DNA from: Nipponacmea schrenckii
Taxonomy: Eukaryota; Mollusca; Gastropoda; Lottiidae
NCBI GenBank assembly: GCA_030562195.1
Contig: JAUJPP010000005.1
Span: forward strand, 18,773,106-18,837,105
Direction of reading: 5' to 3'
Length of the DNA: 64,000 nucleotides
Shown: in pieces, positions 43,765 through 55,723 of the stretch
Numbering within the stretch: the stretch's first letter is position 1
Layout of the letters: the number at the start of each line of letters is the position of its first letter
Made by a program: the position numbers and the translations under genes
Notes under the pieces: generated by a model
The model's database searches: none
What the model was told of the DNA's origin: nothing
What the model saw: only the letters and a program-made list of their open reading frames with translations

Positions 43765-43932
43765 ATCAAATTTAGATAAAATTCACATTCACAGTAGGTG
43801 CAGAAAGTCCTAATAAAATGTAGGCGAGTTGTTTTTGTATCTACAATACACACAGCCTTCAAAATTGCTGGGAGAATCAATCCCTCCCTTCCCCGAAAAT
43901 CAAAAACATTCCACATCAAGGTCACAGCTAAG

Positions 43933-43940
43933 TTTGCAGC
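43933..43940. repeat. Target-site duplication (left), TTTGCAGC
   Basis: Identical to 45013-45020 and immediately outside the inverted terminus of the hAT element. Confidence 0.9.
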
Positions 43941-45012
43941 CAGAGATGGGGCCAATTACATTCAATGTAATCGATTACGATTACAGATTACTTTCAATTT
44001 TTAGATTACAATTACAATTACAATTACACATATTTTCAAATGTAATTGATTAAATTACAGATTACTTTGAATGTAATTGATTACGATTATAGATTACTTT
44101 GCAGACAGACAAAATTAAATCTTCTTTTTATTTAAATTAAACTAAAATTCAAGGTATACAACAAAAAATAAAGTTGGAAGTTGTCTTCACAGAGCCAGAT
44201 ATAACAGATGAGCAATATTTACACGAGGCTTTAACATTTCCTGTAGCACCAGGAGGTATGTTGAAATGGGAAAAAACTGCAGCAGACATTGTAGTACTTG
44301 GTATCAAGTAGAAAATGATTAAACTTTTTTGTGTCTTGAAGAATATATAGTAGCTTGAATTTGGCTCAGGTGTTCTAACACCTAACTGACATTATCCATT
44401 TTACTTCAGTCAGTGTTATTTACTGCAGATTTCACACTTATTAATTGACCAAGTGCCTGTGAAACTCTGCAATTGTATTGTTTTAGGTGATTAATAATTG
44501 ATCAATCAGCACATTCCATGATAATTTAATCTTCTATTGAAATCAAGTTTGTCAGGATTATAAACCAATTATTAGGAACAATTAAGTTGCATATTTCCCT
44601 AGGAAAATTTAATACATGACAGAACAGAATGACAAGTTATAGAAAATCTTTGTTAATTCTTATTCAACCCACATAAGCCTTAATGTTTGTAAGCCTAATA
44701 CTAAACTTCATACTTTTGGAAGTAAAATAGATAAAAGGTAACATAACTGTAGTGTCAAGTATGTATTTCCATTCCACATACATACAATTTGAATTTCCAC
44801 ATACATACAATTTGAAAGATTGGGGATCATAGAAGTAATCATAAAGTAATCTAAATGTAATCATAATTACAGGCTGAAATTAATGAAATCGATTACAATT
44901 ACGATTACTTGTAATCAAAACATGTTATGATTACAGATTACATGCAATTACATGAAAAGATGTAATCAATTACAGCTAATTACAATTACAGATTACGATT
45001 ACCCCATCTCTG
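43941..45012. mobile_element. Non-autonomous hAT element (1,072 bp)
   Basis: Left end CAGAGATGGGGCCAATTACA, right end TTACGATTACCCCATCTCTG: inverted termini CAGAGATGGGG / CCCCATCTCTG, followed inwards by TGTAATCGATTACGATTACA-type subterminal repeats on both sides. Perfect 8-bp target duplication TTTGCAGC on each side. CAGnG ends and an 8-bp duplication are diagnostic of hAT (family knowledge). No transposase ORF; the interior is AT-rich. Confidence 0.92.
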
Positions 45013-45020
45013 TTTGCAGC
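45013..45020. repeat. Target-site duplication (right), TTTGCAGC
   Basis: Right-hand copy of the duplication flanking the hAT element. Confidence 0.9.
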
Positions 45021-45144
45021 GGAGGTAAAAAAAATAAAAAATGTTTGCCCCAAAATGTGTCACAATAATTTATTTAAGAAATCCAAAAGAAGGCTTGAGT
45101 GTATGTAGTCCACAGAAGTGTCACAATTTGATTCTGATCCTTAA

Positions 45145-45492
45145 AGGGATAATAGGTCTTAGAATGAACATAAAATTTGAAATTTTTAAAGTTGGTCAAT
45201 AAGAAATAAGTAAATATTCCTGCTGCCATAAGTAACAAAATAAATAAATAGATATCCAAAAAACTAGGTAATATCCATAAGTATACATTTCATTATTGAA
45301 AAATGCTTAATAAATTGATTAAGCGTTTTTCAAAAATGATTTAGTTTTGTGGATTCTCCAGATTTAAAGGGATTCTGTTACTTTATGACACCAGGTAAGT
45401 TCACTGATGAATATATACTCATATTGACCATTCTTGAGAACTAAAATTTTACGTTCATACTTCATGCTAAGACGTAGTATCCCTTTAACAGA
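45145..45492. mobile_element. Palindromic MITE (family P)
   Basis: GGTCTTAGAATGAACATAAA at the left, GTTCATACTTCATGCTAAGA then CGTAGTATCCC at the right. Inverted interior: TAATATCCATAAGTATACAT / AAAAATGATTTAGTTTTG, and GCTGCCATAAGTAACAAA / GTTACTTTATGACACCAGG. Confidence 0.75.
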
Positions 45493-45967
45493 TGTATGCG
45501 CTCAGGGTCTTGAGCTGTCAAAAGAAGTCATGAATTTGTAAGTGTGTATATTATTGAATATTTCACAGGACTATTACAGTATTACTAATCAGTTAGCTTA
45601 ATCATTTCTTTTTTATTATATGTTCAATTGAGTTCAATATACTGTGAAACCCCCCTCCAAACCCCATGTTCTATAAACCGGCTTCCCCTGTAAACTGGCA
45701 TATTTTAAAAGTCTTAGCTGAATTACTTTTTAATATATAGGAGATAAACCCCAGTAAACAGGCACCCCCTACAGTTTAGTTATAATGTGTGACAATTACT
45801 CCAGGGGCAATCAATCAGTCATCTGCTTTGTTAATCCCAAATAATGATTTTAAATTAAGTTTAAAAACCTTGAGAATGGTAAAGTTTGTATTTCTTGTTT
45901 TTAATTAAGTCCTATTGTTTATTATGCCCTGTGATCATTTTAAGAAACCCACCGACTTGCATTTGTT

Positions 45968-46083
45968 AAAGGGATACTAAAGGGATAGCAAAGAACACTA
46001 AAATTTATGTTATTTATGACAGCAGGTATATTATTGGTCAATTTTCAAATTTTATATTCATTCTAAGACCTATTATCCCTTTA
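45968..46083. mobile_element. Internally deleted palindromic MITE (family P)
   Basis: Keeps TTATGTTATTTATGACAGCA, GGTATATTATTGGTCAATTT and the end TTCATTCTAAGACCTATTAT. Confidence 0.6.
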
Positions 46084-46329
46084 ATTTTCATAGAAAACCT
46101 TTTATTTTCATAGAAAACTGACATTTTCCACCATGTTTCTTTTTAGTATTTTTTTTATTTCCTTATAATTTATAGTAAAGTAGGACACCATTTCCATTTA
46201 GATCATCATTAAATTATGGATGGTAAGGGTGTTTTTATGAATGTTTCATGTGTTGATGGACACTGATGGAAATCTTTGATGATGCCATTAATCACAAAGG
46301 TGATATGATTCAAGCACATTTTGCATTTA

Positions 46330-46445
46330 GTGATATCAACAAACAATTAGTTTAAATGGAATTGCAGGAACCACAGACGTTTGATTAAAAATTGGAATGT
46401 TGCAGATAGATGCCAACAGTGTCCCTGATACATATGGACATTTTT
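46330..46445. mobile_element. Half of the foldback element (family of 22560-23615)
   Basis: GGAATTGCAGGAACCACAGA, TTGGAATGTTGCAGATAGAT and GCCAACAGTGTCCCTGATAC match the right half of the large foldback element, with a single TTGGAATG..TGCAGATAGATG unit instead of an array. Confidence 0.6.
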
Positions 46446-46954
46446 TTTAACACCTCCAAATGAAAGCTTGCTTTAAACCAGGATTTTTACTTGTTCGGCA
46501 ATAGAGAAGTACTAGTTTTACGGTTGCACGCGCAACATTGGTAGTTTGGTGCATTGCGAAATGTCAATTATAATGCGTGACTTTTTGATCGAGACTAAAG
46601 TGGTTAGGGAACCAGATAAACTAAGTGGAAATATAGCTGTTCAGCAAATTCACAATTCTCAGTGGAAAGGCAGTCATAATGTTGCCATCTTTTCAATAAA
46701 TAATAATTATTACTAACAATGATGCATCTAGGGTTTTATAAAAATTACTTACTGTTATATTGAAGTGTTTAATATTTTCAATAAAAGATAATTCACTATT
46801 ATGTTTTTAAGTGACATCCAAGTCAAATGTTATTTGGTAAGAATTTGATTATGTCAAACTACTGATGATGGTGGGTTCTTATCTTGGTCAGTATTTTGAC
46901 TTTGAGCTGGTGGAGAATGTATCAAAGTTGTATGCTACCTCTGTGGGATAACCA

Positions 46955-47195
46955 AAAGATTGATATTTTGCCAAAAAAATACGACAGATTCCCTCTATAG
47001 TCAATAAATCCATTAAACAAAGAAAGAACATAGTAATTATTGATTCCAAATTACTTTGTTTAATGGATATACTGTTTTATATAGAGATTCTATCTTTATT
47101 AATGGCACCAAGTAAGCCCAACTGATGAATATGTACTATTATTGACCCAGTTTGAGATTAAAATTATTGTCCATTCTAAGTAGTATTCATTTGTT
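46955..47195. mobile_element. Palindromic MITE variant (family P2)
   Basis: AAATACGACAGATTCCCTCT and its counterpart TATATAGAGATTCTATCTTT, with TCCATTAAACAAAG / CTTTGTTTAATGGA forming a clear inverted pair. Related to 9541-9730 and 49180-49400. Confidence 0.65.
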
Positions 47196-48711
47196 TTCTC
47201 TTAAATATGTACCAGGTAGTTTCAAACAAAGCAAATTGATGCAAAGAGAATTCAATAGATTTATACTGCAATCTATTGAAAATTAGACCAAACTTTTTTT
47301 ATTTTATCTTTTATTTTATTTTTAAGCAAGCCATTTAGTTTAGAGTATAATGTTGCAATTCTTGAATATTTGTAAAATTAAGCATTTGACACTATATTAT
47401 AAACCTTTTGTTCCATCACAAAACTGTTGCACTAGGCAAAAAATCTGATTAATAATGTTTAGGTCAAAAGGTTAATTTGATCAATGGCTATTGTTAGACC
47501 CTTATACTGTAGTAGCCAAATTTTAAAAAATAAGATAATAAAAAAAGCAAAAGTTTAATCTCATTTTAATTAGACTGTATATATGGCTACAATTAATCAT
47601 TAGAAGACATTTTATATTCATAAATTTGGCAAGTTCTAAATTATGTATATAAATAACAATAGATTACATACTAAAACAATATACAAAAAAAAAAACCACT
47701 GTTTCTTCTTTTGGCAATATAGGCCCTTGAATGTGTGCAAACAGCAAGTTTAACAAATGCTGCAATAAATAACTCATTAAAAATTGGCAACACCATAATT
47801 CTTTTGCCAATATACTATGCAAATAATTTCATCTGTGATTATGCTAGTTGCAGACTTGTTTCTTTATTAAGGAAGTTTGTTACTTATGCTGAAATATACA
47901 GGATAAATCATGTATTTAAATAGATATGAAATATATTATATACTATTATGATATCAATGATAAATAAATTATATATATAAATAAATAATGATCTACATTA
48001 TACAAATCACAGCACAAAAGAACATACAGGTATAAATATATGATATATAAATGTCAACAACAACAAGGATACACAAGTAAACAGGATTCAGAGATACATC
48101 TCCAGTCAACAACAGGATTGACAGATTCTTGTCCCGTCAACTACAGGATTTCAAGACAACAGGATCAAATACAGATTTAAAGGTACATTTCAAGTCAACA
48201 ATAAGTATACACAAGAAAACAGAATTGAAAGATACATGTAAAGTCAACATTAAGATTAAATGATACATGTCAAGTCAACCACAGGATCAAAATATACACA
48301 AAATGTTCAAATAATCGTAAGAGACACAAATTATAGAAAGAAAAAATATTGTATTGTTGAAAGAGATTATAGAGCACAGTCATTGCTTTCCATAATAGTC
48401 ATTCCATTATTTTGCTTTACAAGCTGATAGATCTTAATTTCAGCTATCCACGGCAACTTTGAGAAAAACATTTTTGGTTCCTTTAATTATTTTTTGATTG
48501 TAAGTAAAAAAAAAAAAAAATATTATAGGTCAGTGACTATTCCCTTAATTGCTAGTTTTTTTTTGAAACTTCAAATACTGGTACTTGTGAAACTTTTAAA
48601 ATTGTCTGTCACACACATAAAAAATGTCTTAAACACACAAAACAAATGTCTGAAAGGTACATAGAGTAGCCTTACTGACAAATAATCACAGTTACATGCA
48701 CATAAATTGAG

Positions 48712-49469
48712 CTACTTTTTCTTTTTTTTCCCACCTTTTCCTTTCTTTTTCTTGGGAGCATCTGGCCATCCAAAGCCTCGTTTGAGAAGAGCATCAGGTG
48801 CATCATGAGCAATGTAATATAGGTTTTCCATGGCAGGAGCACTACAAATGTCAATTTCGGATTTAACAGACTTAACAGATGCTGATTTTTTGGCTGACTT
48901 TTTCCCACTTTTCTTTCCTGATTTTTTCCCAGACTTTGTCCCTGATTTTTTGGGTGATTTCTTCCCTGATTTTTTCTTGCCAACCTGAAATCAACAAAAA
49001 AAAACCCAGAATATTTATCAAAAAATATTGAATTTCATTATTCTTTTTCAAGGGCAATAAATCTTTAAACTTAGTATTCTTATGCTAGCCTGCTTTTGTT
49101 TAAAAAATTATGAGTACAAACTGTTATATTGCTTAAACTTACACTAAGATAAACTTATACCCGTATCTATATATTTCAAAGGTATACTACCTCTAAGGGT
49201 GACTCTTAGATTTTTAAACTAGGCCAATATGGGCTTTGCTCATAAGTAGACTTATCTGGTGTCAAAGCTTTACAACAGAATGCAACCATACCCCAATAAA
49301 TCCATAAAATCAATTAATAACCCAATAAAACTAAGTATTTGCATCATGCTAAGCATTAGTTCTTGGCCTGTGAACAATATTTAAAAAAAATAAGGATAGC
49401 TTTGTTTGCTTGGCAACATACCGTACACTTTACTCTAAATTGGATGCAAATTAAAAGAATCCTTACCAT
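48712..49469 (-). CDS. SMKR1: Small lysine-rich protein 1 (SMKR1), 2 coding exons
   Basis: On the minus strand the coding exons are 49469-49467 (only the ATG) and 48984-48712 (stop TAG at 48714-48712), giving 91 residues. The ATG is directly followed by donor GTAAGG; the acceptor TTTCAG precedes GTTGGCAAG. The N-terminal half is a run of KKSGK-like repeats. The core [18 protein letters not shown] and [18 protein letters not shown] matches vertebrate SMKR1 (EVDIL..AAMLNLYYIAHN, LRGFHWPGAPKGKK) closely. The tail is Gly/Lys. The largest ORF here is in another frame and starts from a non-ATG codon, so it hides the gene. Function is poorly characterised. Divergent from the BTB zinc-finger gene. 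The intron carries a MITE. Confidence 0.85.
49180..49400. mobile_element. Palindromic MITE variant (family P2) in SMKR1 intron
   Basis: TATACTACCTCTAAGGGTGA, AGTAGACTTATCTGGTGTCA and AGCTTTACAACAGAATGCAA resemble the inverted copies at 9541-9730 and 46955-47195. The right half is shortened. Confidence 0.5.
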
Positions 49470-51355
49470 GTTGAAAATTCCTACTACTATATGTTAGTCC
49501 TTGAAAAATAGTCCTTGACACCTCACATACTGGCTAGTGTTAAGTACTGGTTTATTAGTACTGCCTGGTATAATAAATGACTGATCAATATCTCATATCA
49601 CAATAGTTATGGTTTCATTAGTATACACCTAGAGCAATAAAAGAAATAGTTAATAGTTACAGCTTAAATATAGATACAAAACAAAGTTCTAACCAGCATT
49701 TTAGATCTTCTCATGGTGGCTCAGTGAGTAAGATACTTGTTCACTAAGTAAAAAAAGAAAAGGGCCTATATGCTAGAGGCAGTACGTGTGAAAGATCCCT
49801 TGACAATCCAAATCACACAAGGAGTAAGCTTATGTCACTGACTGTCCTGGCCAAATTTCACTCATTACACACTACATGGCATTGCCAGTCTTTATTAACC
49901 CATTATGAGGTGCAGAAGAGTAGGAGGTAAAACTCCATTCATTTTGATCTTCTCTATGGACATCTTTATAATGTTCTTTTTCAATTTTTCCATAATTGGA
50001 ATATGAGCATATTTAATAAGTGACTAAGGTTTGTTATTTCTGCTTTTGGCTAAGTTTTCTGCCTTTCCTCTTGTAACTTATTCTATGAGCCTAGCCAAGG
50101 GCTTAGGACATAAATGATATCTATGGCTAAGGCTATATAGATCTAGTCCTAATTAGTAAGTTATGTTCCTGATTTGGTCTTCGATAGGCCTAGTTTGAAA
50201 CAATCAACTGAGCAGAATTCAATCTGATTAGTCACGATATCATTCAAATTGCATGAAACATTTATGACTGGAAAACACATAACATAAAATTATAACTCAC
50301 GATAACATTAGTTATTTATAACACCAATTCATCAATCCTTGCGTGTTTGTTAACTATCTTCTCGACATTTTGCCCCGAATGGCGTCGTAACTACCTTGAC
50401 AACATATCACGTGATATTTATTTTCTTCTGACATAAAAACTATAAAAGATAATATTTATCATAAACAAAAAAGATAATTAAAATACTGTTAAAAATCGGA
50501 AAAGGCCTTAAAGAAGACAAAGAAGTTAAATATCGCCAAAAATATAAATAAAATTATTGAAATTTTTGAGAACGTTTTTCATCCAGACTTTTTTGTGGTT
50601 AAATGACAAACAAAATCAAGAGTCTAGTTAAACACGTCTACGACGCACCTAGTATTATTATTATTATTAACTTCCGGTTTCATGGCGATGGGGAAAATTT
50701 CAAGAAATTAGTATGTATTAATGTCTCAAAATAACCATTGAAGGTGCGAAAAATGTTGCCAAATTATTGTATTTGAGAAGAATTGTACATCGAGGCATTT
50801 CCGGCTCAATAGTAATTCTATTGCAAAGGCTTAATGGACATATTCTGGTTCGAAAACAATGAGACCGTGCAAATCTGTAGAGTATGGAAAGAAAAGTAGG
50901 CGTGATTTCTATAATCACGTGATATCAATATTTACATTTGTGACACGTGGGTTTGTTGTCGGATTTAAAACCAACTTAATGTCACTGAAAAATTCAACTC
51001 GCAGACAATATTCTCCAGTCAACCCGAGGACAAATTTACCGATGCCGTTATTATATCTTTAGTTCATTTTTTAGGTCATTCAAATAAAGATTATTCATTG
51101 TTATTTTACATTCCGGTTGCCTTCGAACAATAAAAGATCTATCAATTTATATCAGCTAATTATTATATTCTATTTTCGGTTTGTAGATTCCACTTGTTAT
51201 TAAAATTTCAAAATTATTTTCAATACAACAAACAAGACTCGCAGATTGAATTTTGAAATGATACTGGTTGACAAGAATGATGTTTTTATCTTTTGTAGTT
51301 CAATAAGAACTCCAGAACCTTACAGCAGCTGTTGAAATTTTTCAAATAATCAGAT
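49470..51355. other. Divergent intergenic region between SMKR1 and BTB zinc-finger gene
   Basis: About 1.9 kb that should hold promoters of both genes. A SINE (49712-49945) lies within. A splice acceptor TTTTGTAG at 51291-51298 precedes the BTB gene ATG by 57 bases, so that gene has a spliced 5' UTR. The block around 50670-50700 (CTTCCGGTTTCATGGCGATG) contains an ETS-type CCGGAAG core on the minus strand, a possible promoter element. ORFs at 50718-51062 have no recognisable product. Confidence 0.5.
49712..49945 (+). mobile_element. tRNA-derived SINE, internally deleted
   Basis: Head CATGGTGGCTCAGTGAGTAA (A box), then a deletion that removes the B box, then GAAAGATCCCTTGACA, CATTGCCAGTC and the tail AGGTGCAGAAGAGTAGGAGG. 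Confidence 0.75.
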
Positions 51356-54300
51356 ATGGAAGACATACCCATGCAAAACCTGCATCATGATAATCTACAG
51401 CAAGAAACAACATATATTAATTCTCACCAACATCAGCAGCAGCCAGCAACTATGCTGCCCTATCGCGTCAGAAACTGTTTATATTTGACAGAAAGACTTC
51501 ATCAAATGAAAAATGACAATTTACTGTCTGATTTAGTGTTTGAAATCCACGATCAACGAATAAATGCTCACCGTTGCGTTGTGGCTGCCTGGAGTCCTTA
51601 TTTGTACAATCATTTAAATATAAATTTGGCATGTATGGAAATAGTTCGAGTTCATTATGACAATTTTGAAATATTTGCCGACATGGTTGCGTTCATGTAT
51701 ACTGGTAAAATTGATCTAAGAGACACTAACTTGATTCAACTCCTTCATCTGGCCACAAGTTTTCAGATCCATACCTTACGCGAGGTTTGTGAAGGGACCT
51801 TAAGGTGTAACTTACACGAAGGTAATATCGTGAGTACTTTTTATGTAGCCAGAAAATTCAAGCTTGAAAGTTTGGAAGAGTATGCAATGAGTTATCTTCA
51901 GATGCACCTACCTGAGGCAGTGAAACAGGCCGATTTCTTGAATCTCAGTGCTGTCAGATTTAACACTTTCCTAAGCACTGGTTGGATGGTAGAACTCAAA
52001 CCCGAAGTAAAACTCTTTTTGATTATTAGCTGGTTAGGTTATGATGTCAAAGAACGTGAGCAGTTTTTAGTACCATTACTACAGCACATAGACTGGTCAA
52101 CTGTGGCAGGAGATTTTTTATTGGAAATTAGCCAGACTGAGAATTTCTTTACCACGAATGAATCCAGTTTATTTTTGCTTCTCCAAACCTTACATAGTTC
52201 AGAAATTGATTTGGGATCATACACTGGTATTTTTCCTTCCTTACGACAAAAATACTCTTACTTATTGAATAAGGTAGTGGAGAACAGTGTCCTTCAAGCT
52301 AAAGAAGAACTATACTATCCTGTGTCTATAAGCGTCACCATTGCTTTAGTACAAGCCAATGATCAGCTCACATCTCCAAATACCAGTATTCAAATAACAG
52401 AAACATCAACTATCCAAACAGAGCCAGAATCTGTTAATTCAAATCAAATTGAACAGTCAGACCTTACTAAAATAGTACCCGTAAACAGAAAGTTGAGATC
52501 AAATAAAAAGGATGGGAAACAGCATGATTTGAAAGCTTCATCATCAGCATCTTCAAGATCTTTTGATGAGGAACCAGTTCAAGAGGAAGCAACAGATCTA
52601 ACAATGGCCCCAAATGATGATGAAACAACACCAGGGGATGAATCTCAGTCTAAAGATGTTGACACTGAAGAAGAGGATCAGTATGAAGAATATGAGGACG
52701 ATGATGTCCATGATCCAGACTTTGTGGCGGAGAACAGTCAATCTGCATCAAATAAATCTGACTTCAAAGAAACCAAAACCAGAAACAAACCATCCCCACC
52801 CAAGCCACTATCTAGTCAGAAGAAAACAAAGAAGACCTATAAATGTATGGAATGTGAGTACTCCACAGTGAGTGAGGTTCGCTATGAGGATCACAGAAAA
52901 AAAAGCCACAGCTCAGACAAAATCTTTTCTTGTCATCTTTGTGACTTCACCTGCTCCTGGAGTAAGAAGTTCAATCAGCATATGTTAGTACACTACTATG
53001 GACCACCATATCAATGTGAACATGAGGGATGCAACTATTCCTCAGATACCATCAGGAGTGTTTTAGTTCATAGGGTACGCCATACAGATGAACGCCCGTA
53101 CCCTTGTGAACAGTGTGACATGAGATTTCGTACCAGAAGTAATTTATGTGCCCACAGAAAATGTCATCAAGGTAATGACTTAAAATATTCATGTAGATTA
53201 GTAACCCTAGTCTTGCTATCAGTTAAAACTCTTCCGAAAAATTCAATGCCAAAACTAAATAGAAATTAGGTACGGTACTAGGGATCAAAATTTGTTACAT
53301 TGTAGACTAATCAATCCTTTAATGTTCAAAACGACTTCAATACTTAAGAGTGAAAGTTATCCTTAGTTTAGATTTTTATAAACATTGTATATTTTTTAAA
53401 TCTTTTCTATTTTCAGGTGAAAAGCCATGGAAATGTCCTGTTTGTGAAATGAGTTTTGCAACAAAAAGTACACTAAGTCAACATTCAGTTCGTCATAGTG
53501 ATGATAGACCTTATTTATGTGATAAATGTGGCTTTGGAACCAAATTCCAGTCTCACCTCATAGCTCATAAACGCATACATACTGGTAGGTTCATTTTGCT
53601 GGAACTTTTTTCTCTGTGACTTTAGTGTTCCAGTCATGTGATCACTCAAATTGATTTAAATTGAGTTTTATTATCCGATTAGATTGCTGTATTTCTTAAG
53701 TTTTCTAGAATAAGCTTTTAAAAGTGCTGACAGGTGGCTTAGTGAGGAATTTTCTAGATATATTTGAATAGCCACTACAGTTCATAATGTTACAATCCTA
53801 TGAATTATAATATTAAAGTTCTTAATATTGGTCAATATGAATATACATTCAGTAAATTTACCTGGTAAAGTAACAGAATCCCTGTCAAATCTGGTAAACT
53901 CACAATATTAAAAATAAAATCTGGTAAAATCACAATGTTAAAAATAAAATCTGGTAAACTCACAATATTGAAAATAAAATCTGGTAAACTCACAATATAA
54001 AAAAAAAAATCTTTTAATCTCACAATATTAAAAATAAAATCTGGTACCGGTAAACTCACAATATTAAGTACGATAAGTATTGAAATGCACTTAATTATTA
54101 AGCGTTTTTCAATAGTTGATTACATTATTATTATTATTTATCAGATGATATAAGGTTTCTGTTATTTATTTATGGCAGCAGGTATATCTACTGATAAAGA
54201 TTTTCTCCAATGTGCCAAGTTTATAATTTTTAAGTTTCATGTTGATTCTAAGACGCAGTATTCCTTTAAGTCTAAAATTCAGTGTGCCCTAAATTTGTAA

Positions 54301-55243
54301 TGGATTATGTCTGAATTCTTCAAGACTAGATAAATACATTCGATGGCTTTCGTTTTCAGGAGATGTGTTTAGATGCCAGTTTCCTCAGTGTTCCTATTTT
54401 GCACCAAAACAGAGTCAATTGAAAAGCCACATGAGAACCCATTTGGGAATTCGCAAATTTACCTGTGAGGAATGTGACAAGAGTTTTGTGGAAAAGAGTC
54501 ACCTTGTGAGGCACAAAAAGATCCATCTAGATGAAAAGCCTTACAGCTGTTCTGAATGTGGGTATTCTTCGACAAGGAAGGATAAGTTAAAAGAACACAT
54601 TCAGAAACGGCATGAAAAGCTTGAGGAACCTAAGGTTGAAAAGAAGCGCAAGAAAAAGAGTAAGAAAGGTGTGAAAATGGAACCCAGAGTGGAACAGGAT
54701 GAGGAAGATACTGGACCAGATGAAACTGTACTTGCTGAAGAAAGTATAGCAGTACCTGTTGTTGAACAACCAGAAGAGCAACACCATCAGGAACAACCGC
54801 AGGATCTTCAACTGTACCCACAAATGGTACCAAATGCTCAATATTTAACTCCAATGGAACCTGTTTTGATGGATCAAAATCCTCAAGGCATGGTAGTTCA
54901 TACACAAAATGGTGCAAGTCTTATCGCTGATGGACAGTTGTTATCATCCACAATTGGTCATCCACAGTACCAGACCGTGGGACCAGGATTAGATCCTCAA
55001 CAAGTTACTGTTGTTATGGATGCAAGAGTTCATGCACAACTGAATCCTCGCAGTCTGGTGGTAGATCAACAAACTTGCATGCCATCAACTCTGCAAGCTA
55101 TTGGACAAGCTAATCATGCTGATGGGAGCATTGTTTATACTGTTCCCACAACAGCACAAACAGTCGTCATGGCAGCACCACCACATGATTATTCTAGTAT
55201 CGGTTCTTATTATAGCTTTGTTATGAATAATGAGGGACAATGA
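51356..55243 (+). CDS. BTB-BACK C2H2 zinc-finger protein, nine fingers (3 exons)
   Basis: Coding exons 51356-53171, 53417-53584 and 54360-55243, all phase 1, give 955 residues. BTB/POZ domain about 38-150 ([48 protein letters not shown]); BACK domain about 155-260. An acidic, low-complexity linker (~380-490) precedes the fingers. Nine C2H2 fingers from residue 495 to about 750: four in exon 1, two in exon 2, three in exon 3, with GEKP-type linkers (TDERP, GEKP, SDDRP, LDEKP). A Lys-rich segment (KKRKKKSKK) follows, a likely nuclear signal, then a Gln/Val-rich C-terminus that may be an activation region. Probable sequence-specific nuclear transcription factor with BTB dimerisation (family knowledge). 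No one-to-one vertebrate orthologue is recognised. In-frame stops run on after 53171 and 53584, so intron retention would truncate the protein. Confidence 0.9.
53815..54270. mobile_element. Palindromic MITE (family P) with internal 30-bp tandem expansion
   Basis: Ends and interior match family P (ACCTGGTAAAGTAACAGAAT; ATTAAGCGTTTTTCAATAGT; TTATGGCAGCAGGTATATCT; GATTCTAAGACGCAGTATTC). At about 53886-54065, six copies of a ~30-bp unit, TCTGGTAAACTCACAATATT plus AAAAATAAAA, are inserted. Intron 2 of the BTB gene. Confidence 0.75.
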
Positions 55244-55717
55244 TATTCATTAATTAGAAGAAAAAAAAACATTGAACAAGAATTAGAAAAACAACTGCTA
55301 CCATTACACGATAAGGATTTTGTATTACAATCTACTAAAATTTTGTTTTACAATCTACTGATTTTGTATTACAATCTACTGATTTGTATAAAGAAGGGCA
55401 CAGATCATGTTCAACCACATCCCCATTCATCTTTCTTCCTCCAGGTAATACAGGTGAAAGATCAAATATTTATAAATAAATATTGTCCAATCAAAAGTGG
55501 ATCTAGAATATTTTTAAAGAAATCTCAGCCAATGAAATCACTCATTATAAACACTTTATTTAATATGATTTAATGAGATCATCTGATAACCTGTATTGAG
55601 GAAAAAGATGGGGCAGAGATTACACCATATGTTGTTATCATTATAACCCTACTAATTAACGTACAATTTTACAATTTCTTGCCACACAACAGACTATTTT
55701 TACTGGTTATTGTAAAG

Positions 55718-55723
55718 AATAAA
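55718..55723 (+). promoter_or_regulatory. Polyadenylation signal AATAAA (BTB zinc-finger gene)
   Basis: AATAAA 475 bases after the stop codon; another AATAAA lies near 55475. Either is plausible. Confidence 0.4.

Larger units (their letters stand above)
45021..48711. other. Intergenic region, repeats only
   Basis: No gene recognised in 3.7 kb. It contains several palindromic MITE copies (45145-45492, 45968-46083, 46955-47195) and a foldback relative (46330-46445). A block at 45650-45785 starting TACTGTGAAACCCCC and ending CCCCCTACAGTTTA could be another short DNA element. The rest is AT-rich. The 3' UTR of the minus-strand SMKR1 gene must lie below 48712. Confidence 0.6.

Noticed and set aside
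48672..48983. Minus-strand ORF beginning with a non-ATG codon ([13 protein letters not shown])
   Set aside because: Wrong frame of the SMKR1 exon; the neighbouring frame gives the conserved SMKR1 core and a matching splice phase.
50859..51062. 67-codon ORF upstream of the BTB gene as its first exon
   Set aside because: No donor site joins it in frame to 51356 and the BTB ATG has a good context with a 5' UTR acceptor just before it.
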